DNA from: Bacteroidales bacterium
GTDB taxonomy: Bacteria > Bacteroidota > Bacteroidia > Bacteroidales > F082
Length of the DNA stretch: 63,927 nt
Direction: 5' to 3'
Assembly (NCBI GenBank): GCA_017477425.1
Contig: JAFUVT010000020.1
Coordinates: 1 to 63,927, forward strand
Shown here: positions 16,686 through 24,635 of the stretch, piece after piece
Position numbering within the stretch: position 1 is the stretch's first letter
How the letters are laid out: each line of letters starts with the position of its first letter
The notes under the pieces: model-generated
The model's input: the letters and a program-made list of their open reading frames with translations, nothing else
Databases searched by the model: none
What the model was told of the DNA's origin: nothing
Made by a program: the position numbers and the translations under genes

Positions 16686-19073
16686 TCAGAATCGCAGCGT
16701 CAGGTTGCCCATGACGGTGAAGCCCGACATCGGGATGAAACCGATTTGGTAGTAGCGGTTGTCGTTGGGGTGACCGTAGCTGTCGCAAATGGCGGAATAG
16801 ACCCAGCCGCTGGCGGCGTAGCGCTTGTTGAAGATGTTGTTGAAATTCACCTTGAAGATGGTTTCCTTGACGACTTTCTTGGGCTTGAGCGTGTAGCTGA
16901 GGCTCACGTTAGAGGTTGAGAAGGCGGGCAAGGAGCGGTCGAGGTTCTCGGTGTTGTCGAGGTATTGGCGTGAGACGTAGTTGGTGTGCCAAGTGGCCGC
17001 AAAACCTTTGTGATGGAAGGTGACGAAACCGTTGAGGATGGCCGAAGGCGAGAAGGCCAAGGTGGAGTTGTCGTAATGGATGGTGGTTACGCCGTCTTCC
17101 CAGTTGTCCCAGTCTTCCACCACCTCGTCGAAGTCCTTGATCTTGTTTTGGCTCAAGGCGGCATTGCCTTCTATGGTCAGCCAATTGGTGACATTGATGC
17201 CAGCCTGAAGTTCAACGCCCATGCGGTACGAGTCCTTGATGTTGGTGGTCAGGGCCTCGCCGATGTCGCTCACTTCGCCCGTCTGCACGAATTGGTTGGT
17301 GTAGTCCATATAATAGAGATTGGCTCCGAGGTTGAATCTCGAATTGTTGAAGTTGTAACCAGCTTCGTAGTCAAGGAGTTGTTCGGGCTTGGGGAAAGGG
17401 TAGGAACCGTTGTCGGTGAAGTTGTTGCGCTCAGGCTCGCGGTGACTCATGGCCACGGAAGCGTAGGCGTGGTGACCCTTGTTTTGCCACGACAGACCCG
17501 CCTTGGGGTTGAAGAAGTTATAGGTCTCGTGGATGTCCAAAGGCTGGTTGTAATAGCCGCTCGCATCGTCGTAGAACTTGTCGTTGATGCCGTCGGTCTT
17601 GTAGTCCACGTAACGGTATTGCACGTCGCCAAACAGGCTCCATTGCTCCGTGATGTTGAAGGCGGCTTTCATGAAGACGTTACCGTCGAGTTTGTGGGCA
17701 TCGGAGTCGTAGTATTTGTATTCGCCGTCGACGAGGTACTTGGCGGCCACAGCCTTATTGGCGATGTAAGTGACATAGCCGAAGTGGTTGCCGTCGAAAT
17801 TCTGCAACGACAGGCCACCGATGACGTCCCAGCGTTCGTCTTTATAGTTGGCGTTCCATACGAGACCGTAGGTGTGTTGCGTGAGGCCTTTTTGACGGAT
17901 GAAATCGGTGCGTTTCACGTTGTTGCCTTCGCCGTCGGTGTAAGTCATACCGAACTTCGAGAGCTTGTTGTTGGGACGGAACTCCTCATAATAGCCATAG
18001 CCGTAGGTGTAATGCAGCGTGGCCGAAGTGGTCCAATGCTCGTTGATGTCCCAGGCGGCGGAAAGGAGGTTGTGGTCCTGCCAGAAGTTGTCGGTGGTGC
18101 GGTCCCAGAAAGTGCCGTCGTTCAACTGGTAGCGGGCGGTGACGTAGTTGCCGTTCTCATCCTTGACGAAATTGCCATCTTCATCTGTGACGAGGTATTC
18201 ATACAAGGAATTGTACTGGCCCAAGCCCACATTCCAAAGGTCGGCGTAGGTCTTGATGCCCGTGCTGATGCCGTATGTGCCGTCCATGAGGCTCATGTCG
18301 TTGTTGCCTGCCGTCACGCCGTTCCAGGCCTGACCGGTCATCTCGAAGTTGCCGATGTTCTTATAGCGGAGTTGGAAGTTGTTGTTCACGTAGGTGATGC
18401 CACCGTAATAGCTACCGCTGCGGCCTTTGGTGCCGTGCATGAAGCCGTCGGTGTGGGTTTCGTGGTAGGCACCGTCGACGATGAGGTGGTTCCACAACAA
18501 TCCTGTAGAAGCCTTCGCACCGAAATTAAGCGTGTTGAACGAACCGTAAGAACCTGTGATTTCGGCACTTGGCACAAACGATGGCGTTGCCGATGACAAG
18601 GCCACCGTGCCGCCAAAAGCACCGTCGCCGTTGGTGGAGGTGCCCACGCCGCGTTGGATTTGCACCGAACCAAGCAATGAGCCATAACTGTTCATGTTGG
18701 CCCAAAACACGCATTGGTCTTCGGGCGAGTTGAGTGCCACACCGTCCAAGGTGACGTTGATGCGCGAGTCGCCGGCGCCACGGATGCGCATGTAAGACGT
18801 GCCAGAACCGATGCCGTTCTCGCTCCAGGCGATGACGCCAGGGGACTTGGCGAAGAGGAAGGGCAGCTCTTGACCTGTTTTCGAGAAGTCGTTGAGTTCT
18901 ACCTTCTTGATGTTGGTGACGGCAAACGGAGCGTTTTTCTGTACGCGCACGCCGCTGACTACCACCTCGTTAAGGGTTTCGAATTTCGTGGTGTCGAGCA
19001 CCACGTCGTTGCTTTGGGCATTCACATTGGCTGCAAAAAACAATGCAGCGATACCAAAAAAGAGTCTTTTCAT
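16686..19073 (-). CDS. TonB-dependent outer-membrane receptor under TPP riboswitch control (predicted thiamine receptor)
   Basis: The 795-residue protein has a signal peptide (MKRLFFGIAALFFAANVNA), a possible TonB-box region (TLNEVVVSGV), a plug domain with MRIRGAGDSRINVTLDGVALN and VQIQRGVGTSTNGDGAFGG, and a long beta-barrel ending in the aromatic C-terminus NLTLRF. It imports a scarce ligand across the outer membrane with energy from TonB-ExbBD. A TPP riboswitch lies 52 bases upstream, so thiamine or a thiamine derivative is the likely ligand; Bacteroides species have riboswitch-controlled thiamine receptors of this kind. The inner-membrane transporter is not obvious: the downstream FecCD permease and ATPase form a separate unit. 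No large N-terminal carboxypeptidase-like extension is seen. Confidence 0.9.
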   Translation of the reverse strand: MKRLFFGIAALFFAANVNAQSNDVVLDTTKFETLNEVVVSGVRVQKNAPFAVTNIKKVELNDFSKTGQELPFLFAKSPGVIAWSENGIGSGTSYMRIRGAGDSRINVTLDGVALNSPEDQCVFWANMNSYGSLLGSVQIQRGVGTSTNGDGAFGGTVALSSATPSFVPSAEITGSYGSFNTLNFGAKASTGLLWNHLIVDGAYHETHTDGFMHGTKGRSGSYYGGITYVNNNFQLRYKNIGNFEMTGQAWNGVTAGNNDMSLMDGTYGISTGIKTYADLWNVGLGQYNSLYEYLVTDEDGNFVKDENGNYVTARYQLNDGTFWDRTTDNFWQDHNLLSAAWDINEHWTTSATLHYTYGYGYYEEFRPNNKLSKFGMTYTDGEGNNVKRTDFIRQKGLTQHTYGLVWNANYKDERWDVIGGLSLQNFDGNHFGYVTYIANKAVAAKYLVDGEYKYYDSDAHKLDGNVFMKAAFNITEQWSLFGDVQYRYVDYKTDGINDKFYDDASGYYNQPLDIHETYNFFNPKAGLSWQNKGHHAYASVAMSHREPERNNFTDNGSYPFPKPEQLLDYEAGYNFNNSRFNLGANLYYMDYTNQFVQTGEVSDIGEALTTNIKDSYRMGVELQAGINVTNWLTIEGNAALSQNKIKDFDEVVEDWDNWEDGVTTIHYDNSTLAFSPSAILNGFVTFHHKGFAATWHTNYVSRQYLDNTENLDRSLPAFSTSNVSLSYTLKPKKVVKETIFKVNFNNIFNKRYAASGWVYSAICDSYGHPNDNRYYQIGFIPMSGFTVMGNLTLRF

Positions 19074-19125
19074 CTTTTTGAACTTTTAGTTATACAAATG
19101 TGAAGGGGAAAGTTTGAAAATATCC

Positions 19126-19213
19126 AATCCCTACGCCGGCATTATCCGGATCAGGTAAGAGGGTATGATCTCAGCCGTTTTCATCCTGCCGAAGCAGGGA
19201 AGGCACCCCTTTG
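19126..19213 (-). ncRNA. TPP (THI-box) riboswitch
   Basis: Read on the minus strand, the leader has the THI-box parts in order: GGGGTGCC, the hairpin CTGCTTCGGCAG, ACGGCTGAGATCATACCC, and ACCTGATCCGGATAATGCC followed by GGCGTAGGGA, which closes P1 with the 5' end. This is the conserved thiamine-pyrophosphate aptamer. The following leader contains CCCCTT (about 19103-19108), which could pair with AAGGGG at the 5' end of the aptamer when ligand is absent; that switch is inferred. TPP binding is expected to lower receptor expression. Confidence 0.95.
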
Positions 19214-19223
19214 TTTTCAGGCG

Positions 19224-19232
19224 GCAAAGATA
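19224..19232 (-). promoter_or_regulatory. Promoter element for the riboswitch transcript
   Basis: TATCTTTGC on the minus strand lies about 10 bases before the riboswitch core; the predicted RNA would start just upstream of the aptamer. Confidence 0.55.
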
Positions 19233-19262
19233 GTGGTTTTTTCCGTTCATCGACGAAAAAAA

Positions 19263-20456
19263 TCACTCAATTTCAAGCGTCTTCTTGCAAATCTCAATCT
19301 CTTCGGGGTCGCCAGTGTACTTGCCGAGGTCGTCGCTGAGTTTGACCACCTTCTTCCAGTTGCGTTTCTCAGTGATCTTGGCTGCCGTGAGTTTCACCAC
19401 GATGTTCATGGCTTTCACGTTGTCGACGTCGCAGGTGAGGTGGGTGCCGATGCCGAACGAGTCTTGCATTCGGCCGTTGACGGCTTCGTGGATGGCGAGG
19501 GCTTCGTCGACATTCAGGCCGTTGCTGAAGATGATGGACTTCTGGGCTGGGTCGATGCCGAGTTCCTTGTATTTGGCGATGATTTCCTCCAATGCCTCGT
19601 AGTTGTCGCCGCTGTCCACGCGCAGACCGTCAAACAATTTGGCGTGTAAAGTGGTGAAATTCTGGAAGAAGGCCTTGCGAGTGTAGGTGTCGTAGAGGAA
19701 CACACCGAGGCTGCCGGCATACACTTCCTGCCAATAATCCATGGCGAGGTAGTTGGCCTCGTTGTAGCCATAAAGCGAGCAGGTTTCGATGAACTGGTGA
19801 CTCATCGTGCCGATGGGGGTGAGGTCGTATTTCATGGCCAACAGCACGTTGCTGGTGCCCACAAAACAGGTCTTCGTAAATTGTTTTTGTGCCTCGATGA
19901 AACTGCGGATTACCATGTCCTGATGCTCGAAGGAGAAACGACGGCGTGTACCAAAGTCGCTGAACTTGGCGCCGTTGCCGATGAGGCGGACGGCTTTGTC
20001 GTAGGACTTCTTGTATTCCTTTTCGGCATCGTAATGCTCAAATTCACCACGTAATTCGTGCATGAGCTCGGAGACCGTGGCCAAGATGGGCATTTCCCAA
20101 AACACGGTACGCCACAACAGTCCCGTCACGGTGATGTGAAGGTGACCTTCAGCGTCTTGGCTCACTTCCACCTCGGAGGGCTTCATGCGAAAGCCTTTCA
20201 GGAAGGTGAAGAACCACAGCGGGAAGTAGTAGCATTTCCATTTCATGAAACGTGCCTCCTCGTCGGTGATGTGGAGGTTGGCATAGCTGTCGAATTGTTC
20301 CCTCAGCTTGTCGGCAAAGCCTTCGGGATAAACCGTGTTGTTGCGGTCGACGAAGGTGTATTGCCCGATGGCGCGCGGGAACTTCTGGAGGTAGGCATAG
20401 CACACGCTAAAGGTGTAGAGGTCGTTGTCTAATAGACTGTTGATAATTTGTCGCAT
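19263..20456 (-). CDS. pncB: Nicotinate phosphoribosyltransferase
   Basis: The protein (397 residues) matches the short PncB type that converts nicotinate and PRPP to nicotinate mononucleotide in NAD salvage. Diagnostic segments are the N-terminal LLDNDLYTFSVCYAYLQKFP, the SDFGTRRRFSFEHQDMV region, FVGTSNVLLAMKYDLTPIGTMSHQF with the active-site histidine, and the RVDSGDNYEAL phosphate-binding segment. Length is normal. No -7 element is visible in its 81-base upstream gap, which is mostly a palindromic repeat, so it may be read from the upstream phosphate-transport operon. No other NAD gene is adjacent. Confidence 0.95.
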   Translation of the reverse strand: MRQIINSLLDNDLYTFSVCYAYLQKFPRAIGQYTFVDRNNTVYPEGFADKLREQFDSYANLHITDEEARFMKWKCYYFPLWFFTFLKGFRMKPSEVEVSQDAEGHLHITVTGLLWRTVFWEMPILATVSELMHELRGEFEHYDAEKEYKKSYDKAVRLIGNGAKFSDFGTRRRFSFEHQDMVIRSFIEAQKQFTKTCFVGTSNVLLAMKYDLTPIGTMSHQFIETCSLYGYNEANYLAMDYWQEVYAGSLGVFLYDTYTRKAFFQNFTTLHAKLFDGLRVDSGDNYEALEEIIAKYKELGIDPAQKSIIFSNGLNVDEALAIHEAVNGRMQDSFGIGTHLTCDVDNVKAMNIVVKLTAAKITEKRNWKKVVKLSDDLGKYTGDPEEIEICKKTLEIE

Positions 20457-20473
20457 GATTTTATTGTTTTGGA

Positions 20474-20528
20474 CGGGCCCTTCGACAAGCTCAGGGACCC
20501 TGGCGGTCGTTGAGCCTGTCGAAACGCC
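20474..20528. repeat. Dispersed palindromic (REP-like) element upstream of pncB
   Basis: CCCTTCGACAAGCTCAGGGA and the near-reverse-complement half GTTGAGCCTGTCGAA flank a short centre. The TTCGACAAGCTCA/TGAGCCTGTCGAA pair is a recurrent dispersed repeat motif in many bacterial genomes. It fills the gap between the DUF47 gene and pncB. Confidence 0.75.
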
Positions 20529-20537
20529 GCAATTATA

Positions 20538-21191
20538 TTATAGTTTGCTAATTATACTCCTAACTTTATCCGATATATACTTCACCGAATTGGTCGTATT
20601 CTCAAGCACTTGCACCAAGTCCTTGCGCTTGATGATTTCGGTGAGGCTGTAGTTTTGTTCGAAGAGTTTGCTGATGTAACTGGCATAAAGCTCGTCGTTG
20701 TCGTGCTCCAAAGTCTTGATTTCGTGGCACAAACGGCTGATTTCCTTGGCTTTGCTCTTGTTGCTTAGTTGCTCCAGATTGCGGATGATGGTGCCTAGAC
20801 TTTCGGCGGCAAACATGATGTTGTCCGTCATCGTTGCGAGGTCTTCGTCCACGTCGGTGAAGCGGCGCGTGAGGATGATGTTGGCGGAGTCGTCGATGCG
20901 GTCGAGGAAGGTGTCCATCATCTCGGCCAGTTCGTGGACGTCTTCGCGCTCGAAAGGCGTCAGCACCGTGCTGAAAAGCTGGGTGTAGAAGTCGCGTAGC
21001 ACCTCGTCGCCTTGGGTCTCACACGCCTTGATTTCCTTTTTCAGGCTCTCAAGTTGGTGAAGGTCGGTCTCGGTAATCATCTGCCGCAGCAGTTTGGCAG
21101 CCTGGTCGATGTAGCCGGCCTGCTGGATGTAGAGCGGGTAGAACTTCTTTTCCTTCGGGACGAAAAACTGGAAGAAACCGTTGAGACTCAT
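20538..21191 (-). CDS. DUF47 (PhoU-like) Pit accessory protein, copy 2
   Basis: This 217-residue, largely helical protein matches DUF47, PhoU-related proteins encoded next to Pit phosphate transporters. Typical segments are FFVPKEKKFYPLYIQQAGYIDQAA, ACETQGDEVLRDFYTQLF and the conserved TPFEREDVHELAEMMDTFLDRIDDSA. It lies 4 bases after the Pit transporter stop. A second DUF47 gene begins this operon, so the transporter is flanked by two related but clearly diverged regulators; the shared core T-P-F-(E/D)-R-E-D is intact in both. Acidic residues in these helices may bind metal, as in PhoU. Its last residues overlap no other gene. Confidence 0.88.
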   Translation of the reverse strand: MSLNGFFQFFVPKEKKFYPLYIQQAGYIDQAAKLLRQMITETDLHQLESLKKEIKACETQGDEVLRDFYTQLFSTVLTPFEREDVHELAEMMDTFLDRIDDSANIILTRRFTDVDEDLATMTDNIMFAAESLGTIIRNLEQLSNKSKAKEISRLCHEIKTLEHDNDELYASYISKLFEQNYSLTEIIKRKDLVQVLENTTNSVKYISDKVRSIISKL

Positions 21192-21195
21192 GGCA

Positions 21196-22263
21196 TTACT
21201 TGATTAAGTGAAACAACAGGTTCAAGATGCCGCTGATGACGAGCGGCACGGGGATGGTGAGGATCCACGAAAGGACGATGCGCCGTGCCGTGACCCACTT
21301 GACAGACTTCACGCCGTCGGTAAGGCCCACGCCGATGACGCCGCCGGTTATGGTGTGCGTCGTGCTCACGGGAATGCCGAGGAACGAGGTGGCAATCAAG
21401 GTGGTAGCACCAGCGAATTCGGCTGAAAAACCTCGCACGGGCGTAATCTTTGCCAAGCCACCGCCCATCGTCTTGATGACGTTCTTGCCACCAATCAGGA
21501 TGCCGAGCGACATGATGATGTAGCAGATAACGGCCAGAGTATCAGGAATATGGAAGGCTTGACTGCTGTCGTAGAAGTTGGCGATGAACTCTTTCATTTC
21601 GAAGCTGACGCCTTGTGTGGTGAACACGCTGGCCATCAGCACGGCGATGATACCCATCGTCTTGGGCGCGTCGTTGGAGCCGTGGCCGATGCAGAAGGCC
21701 GCCGTCGAGAAATGCTGCAACACCTTGAAAATCTTATCTACACGTTTGCGCGGTTGGTTTTTGAAGATTTTCAAAAAGATACATTCAAGGAAGAAACCCA
21801 AAAACAGACCGATGAGCGGTGATAAGACGATGAATGCCAAGGTGATAAGGATGGGCTTCATGTGCAGGACCGAGCTGCCGTTGACGAACCATGCCGCCCC
21901 GATGATGCCGCCGATGAGGGCGTGCGAGGTGGAGATGGGCATGCCGCTTTTGGTGCAAACGGCCACCCAAATGGCAGCCCCGACGAGGGCCGAAAGGATA
22001 AGGTAAGGGTCGATGACGTGCTGGTCGGCGAAGTTGGCCATGGTGTTGCCTACAGCGAACTGCTGGTTGAGCACTAACCTAATGATAATGAACGCCGTAA
22101 ATTCCCAAAACGAAGCCCAGATGATGGCCTGGATAGGCGTCATGACCTTGGTGGCGATGATGGTCGAGATGGAGTTGGCCGCGTCGTTCATGCCGTTGAG
22201 GAAGGTGAAGACGAAGGCCAGCAGGATGGACAAAATGATGGCTATGGTCAGGAGGTTCATCAC
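21196..22263 (-). CDS. Inorganic phosphate transporter, Pit family
   Basis: The 355-residue membrane protein has the two inverted PHO4 signature repeats of Pit/PiT carriers: FLNGMNDAANSISTIIATKVM near the N-terminus and IGHGSNDAPKTMGIIAVLM in the second half. There are about ten hydrophobic segments. It imports metal-phosphate or phosphate by cation symport at low affinity. Its start overlaps the stop of the upstream DUF47 gene by 4 bases (ATGA), and another DUF47 gene follows after 4 bases, so the three are translationally linked. A separate Na/Pi cotransporter lies elsewhere in the window (31906-33627). Confidence 0.95.
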   Translation of the reverse strand: MMNLLTIAIILSILLAFVFTFLNGMNDAANSISTIIATKVMTPIQAIIWASFWEFTAFIIIRLVLNQQFAVGNTMANFADQHVIDPYLILSALVGAAIWVAVCTKSGMPISTSHALIGGIIGAAWFVNGSSVLHMKPILITLAFIVLSPLIGLFLGFFLECIFLKIFKNQPRKRVDKIFKVLQHFSTAAFCIGHGSNDAPKTMGIIAVLMASVFTTQGVSFEMKEFIANFYDSSQAFHIPDTLAVICYIIMSLGILIGGKNVIKTMGGGLAKITPVRGFSAEFAGATTLIATSFLGIPVSTTHTITGGVIGVGLTDGVKSVKWVTARRIVLSWILTIPVPLVISGILNLLFHLIK

Positions 22264-22910
22264 GATTGCTTTATGATAATGGTTTTCACGGTGTCGGTGA
22301 CGTCTTTGGCGTGGTCGGTGGTGTCTTCGATGGCTTGGGCTATCTCCTTGTATTTCAACAACTCGATTTCGTCCTGCTCGTTGCTGAAGAGGTAGGAGAT
22401 GTAGTCGCCATAGATGTCGTCGACGGTATGTTCGATGTTGGTGACCTTTTGGCAGAGGTCGTCCAGCTCCTGGTGGTTCTTCCCGATGTCGTCCATGAGG
22501 CTGAAAATCTGCATCATCAGGTTGGCGTCCTCGTGGATGTTGTCAATGATTTCCTTGATTTGCTTGTCGATTTTCTTGGGGTTGTACATCAGGATGGTCT
22601 TGGCGGAGAAGTTGATGAAGTCGAGGAACTTGTCCAGATCCATGGCGAGGGCGTTCATGTCCTCGCGGTCGAAGGGCGTGACGAAGGCCTCGTTGAGCTC
22701 GATGTAGAACTCGCGTAGCAGCTCGTCGCCGGTGGTCTCTTGTTTCTTGATCATGCGGGTCAGCAACTTACGCTCTTCGGGGTCGTCGCTCTTGACCAGT
22801 TCCTTGAGGTATTTGGCGGCCACTTGTGCGGCCTCCGCCTGTTGCAAATAGGTGGGGAAGAAGCTCTTTTCGCGGTTTCCGCCCCGAGTGAAAAGGTTGT
22901 TCAGTGCCAT
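22260..22910 (-). CDS. DUF47 (PhoU-like) Pit accessory protein, copy 1
   Basis: The protein has 216 residues from ATG 22910 (MALNNLFTRGGNREKSFFPT). A longer frame reaching 23129 exists, but the promoter element at 22935-22943 lies inside it, so the shorter start is preferred. DUF47 segments are FFPTYLQQAEAAQVAAKYL, KQETTGDELLREFYIELN and TPFDREDMNALAMDLDKFLD. It is the first gene of the DUF47-Pit-DUF47 operon and overlaps the Pit start by 4 bases. It probably gates or stabilises the transporter; this is inferred from the family association. Confidence 0.88.
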   Translation of the reverse strand: MALNNLFTRGGNREKSFFPTYLQQAEAAQVAAKYLKELVKSDDPEERKLLTRMIKKQETTGDELLREFYIELNEAFVTPFDREDMNALAMDLDKFLDFINFSAKTILMYNPKKIDKQIKEIIDNIHEDANLMMQIFSLMDDIGKNHQELDDLCQKVTNIEHTVDDIYGDYISYLFSNEQDEIELLKYKEIAQAIEDTTDHAKDVTDTVKTIIIKQS

Positions 22911-22934
22911 TGGCCAATGTAGGTTGATTTGGGC

Positions 22935-22943
22935 GCAAAGATA
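22935..22943 (-). promoter_or_regulatory. -7 element of the phosphate-transport operon
   Basis: TATCTTTGC on the minus strand, 24 bases before ATG 22910. It is divergent from the promoter at 23019. Confidence 0.55.
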
Positions 22944-23018
22944 GTCTTTTTTTGAAGACGTATTGCATTTCTTTATAGTTATCCGCGTCGAGAATAGCTG
23001 AAAATGAAAAATTATATG

Positions 23019-23027
23019 TATTTTTGC
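23019..23027 (+). promoter_or_regulatory. -7 element before the AlbA/HATPase regulator gene
   Basis: TATTTTTGC lies 16 bases before ATG 23044, in an A/T-rich spacer shared with the divergent phosphate operon. Confidence 0.5.
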
Positions 23028-23043
23028 ATATATAAACAAGCTT

Positions 23044-24618
23044 ATGAACAAAAACACAATAAAAGAGACATTGCAAAAAGGCGAGCGCGTCACCTTGGAA
23101 TGTAAGAAAGCGCAGTCGAGCGTTCCCAACTCGGTGTGGGAAACCTATTCGGCATTTGCGAACACAAATGGCGGGTTGATTCTGCTTGGTGTGTTTGAAG
23201 ATGCGAAAGAGAAGGATATTAACAAGAGGTTTACTATTACGGGTGTTGACAATGCGGAGAAAATTCGCAAAGACTTTTGGAACTTGGTCAACAACACCGA
23301 AAAGGTGAACGTGAACCTGCTGAAGGATGAAGATGTGGAGATTGTGGAGTTGAACGGCAAAAACGTGGTGGCCATCAACGTGCCACGTGCCGACTATACC
23401 ATTCGGCCGGTATTTATCAACAACAACTTGATGCGTGGCACCTTCATCCGTAATCACGAAGGGGATTATCATTGTCCCGAGCAGGTCATCAGGATGATGG
23501 TGCGTGATGCCTTTCAAGACGGTAACGACCGCCTTTTCTTGAAACACTACACGATGGATGACATCGACATTCCTACTTTGGAACGATATCGCAACCACTT
23601 CAAGAGCCGTTTCCCCGACCATGTTTTCAACAGTCTTGACGATAAAGAGTTTTTGCGTCAGTTAGGTGGCTTCACAATGAACCGCGAAGAAGGTGTGGAA
23701 GGGTTGACGATGGCTGGACTGTTGATGTTTGGCAAGGGGCTTCCTGTGCGAGAGCGTTTCGATAACCTGCGTTTGGACTATATTGACAAGTCGAACCTTA
23801 TTGGCGACCAACGCTATAGTGATCGCCTGACTTATGACGGAACTTGGGAGAACAACCTGTTCAATTTTGTTACGATGGTGCTGCCCAAGTTGCTAAGGGA
23901 TTTGCCGCGTCCGTTCAAGATGGAAGGCGTGGTGCGCGATGATGACACACCCCAACATAAGGCCGTTCGCGAAGCCATGACGAACGCTATCATTCACGCT
24001 GACCTGATGGTTGACGGTGTGCTGAAAGTGGAAAAATACGACAATAAGTTTGTTTTCACCAATCCTGGGCTGCTTAAATTGCCCGTGGAGCAGATTTATG
24101 CAGGCGAGGAAACCAAAGCCCGCAACCAACGCATCCAAAACATGTTTCGAATGATTGGTTTTGGAGAAAATTTAGGTTCAGGGTTCCCCTTGATTTTGAG
24201 TGCATGGAACGAAAAGCATTGGCTGAAACCAGAACTCGTTGAGCAGCCAGAATTACTTCAAGTGAAACTTGTTCTAACGGTTGAAAACAAAGAGGAAGAA
24301 TCTTTTATGACACAGGATGTCGGAATAAATGTCGGAATAAATGTCGGAATAAATGACCGAAAAGATATCCTAAAAGAACTGTCTGAACGTCAGATAGTTA
24401 TTTTGGAAATGATAGTTAGTGATCCGTCTTTGTCCGCAAAGGCGATGTCGGAAAAGATTTCGGAAAAAACTTCGGAAAATGATTCAGTTGATGTTAGAAC
24501 TATCGAAAGAGATCTTGCCCAATTAAAAAAAATGGGCGTTTTGACCCGTCAAGGTGCACGAAAGAACGGACATTGGGTTATCATACCGCAAAACGCATCA
24601 TTGGAAAAGCAACAATAA
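23044..24618 (+). CDS. AlbA-domain / HATPase-like / winged-helix regulator
   Basis: The 524-residue protein has the layout of AlbA_2 (Schlafen-like) proteins: an N-terminal AlbA domain (about residues 10-130; EGERVTLECKKAQ-like opening, FANTNGGLILLGVFED), a central region, an HATPase_c_4-like domain (about 285-380; REAMTNAIIHADLM and RIQNMFRMIGFGENLGSG), and a C-terminal winged-helix (about 440-520; ERQIVILEMIV, VRTIERDLAQLKKMGVL). The linker before the HTH carries three tandem VGIN units encoded by a 12-base direct repeat, then a SEK-type repeat. Such proteins are often annotated as ATP-binding transcriptional regulators in accessory regions; their ligand is unknown. It ends 17 bases before the first TPR-LRR gene and could control the island. 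Confidence 0.8.
   Translation: MNKNTIKETLQKGERVTLECKKAQSSVPNSVWETYSAFANTNGGLILLGVFEDAKEKDINKRFTITGVDNAEKIRKDFWNLVNNTEKVNVNLLKDEDVEIVELNGKNVVAINVPRADYTIRPVFINNNLMRGTFIRNHEGDYHCPEQVIRMMVRDAFQDGNDRLFLKHYTMDDIDIPTLERYRNHFKSRFPDHVFNSLDDKEFLRQLGGFTMNREEGVEGLTMAGLLMFGKGLPVRERFDNLRLDYIDKSNLIGDQRYSDRLTYDGTWENNLFNFVTMVLPKLLRDLPRPFKMEGVVRDDDTPQHKAVREAMTNAIIHADLMVDGVLKVEKYDNKFVFTNPGLLKLPVEQIYAGEETKARNQRIQNMFRMIGFGENLGSGFPLILSAWNEKHWLKPELVEQPELLQVKLVLTVENKEEESFMTQDVGINVGINVGINDRKDILKELSERQIVILEMIVSDPSLSAKAMSEKISEKTSENDSVDVRTIERDLAQLKKMGVLTRQGARKNGHWVIIPQNASLEKQQ
24319..24354 (+). repeat. Three tandem copies of a 12-base unit inside the regulator gene
   Basis: The unit GTCGGAATAAAT is repeated three times in frame, encoding VGIN x3 in the linker before the HTH domain. 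Copy-number change would keep the frame. Confidence 0.85.
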
Positions 24619-24635
24619 AAATAGGGAAAAAGGTC

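Noticed and set aside
16986..18596. Plus-strand open frame of 536 codons opposite the TonB receptor
   Set aside because: Antisense to a well-supported receptor; Val-rich composition with no recognisable domain.
22911..23129. 73-residue N-terminal extension of DUF47 copy 1
   Set aside because: It crosses the -7 element at 22935-22943 and the divergent promoter; DUF47 proteins start at about the MALNNLF position.
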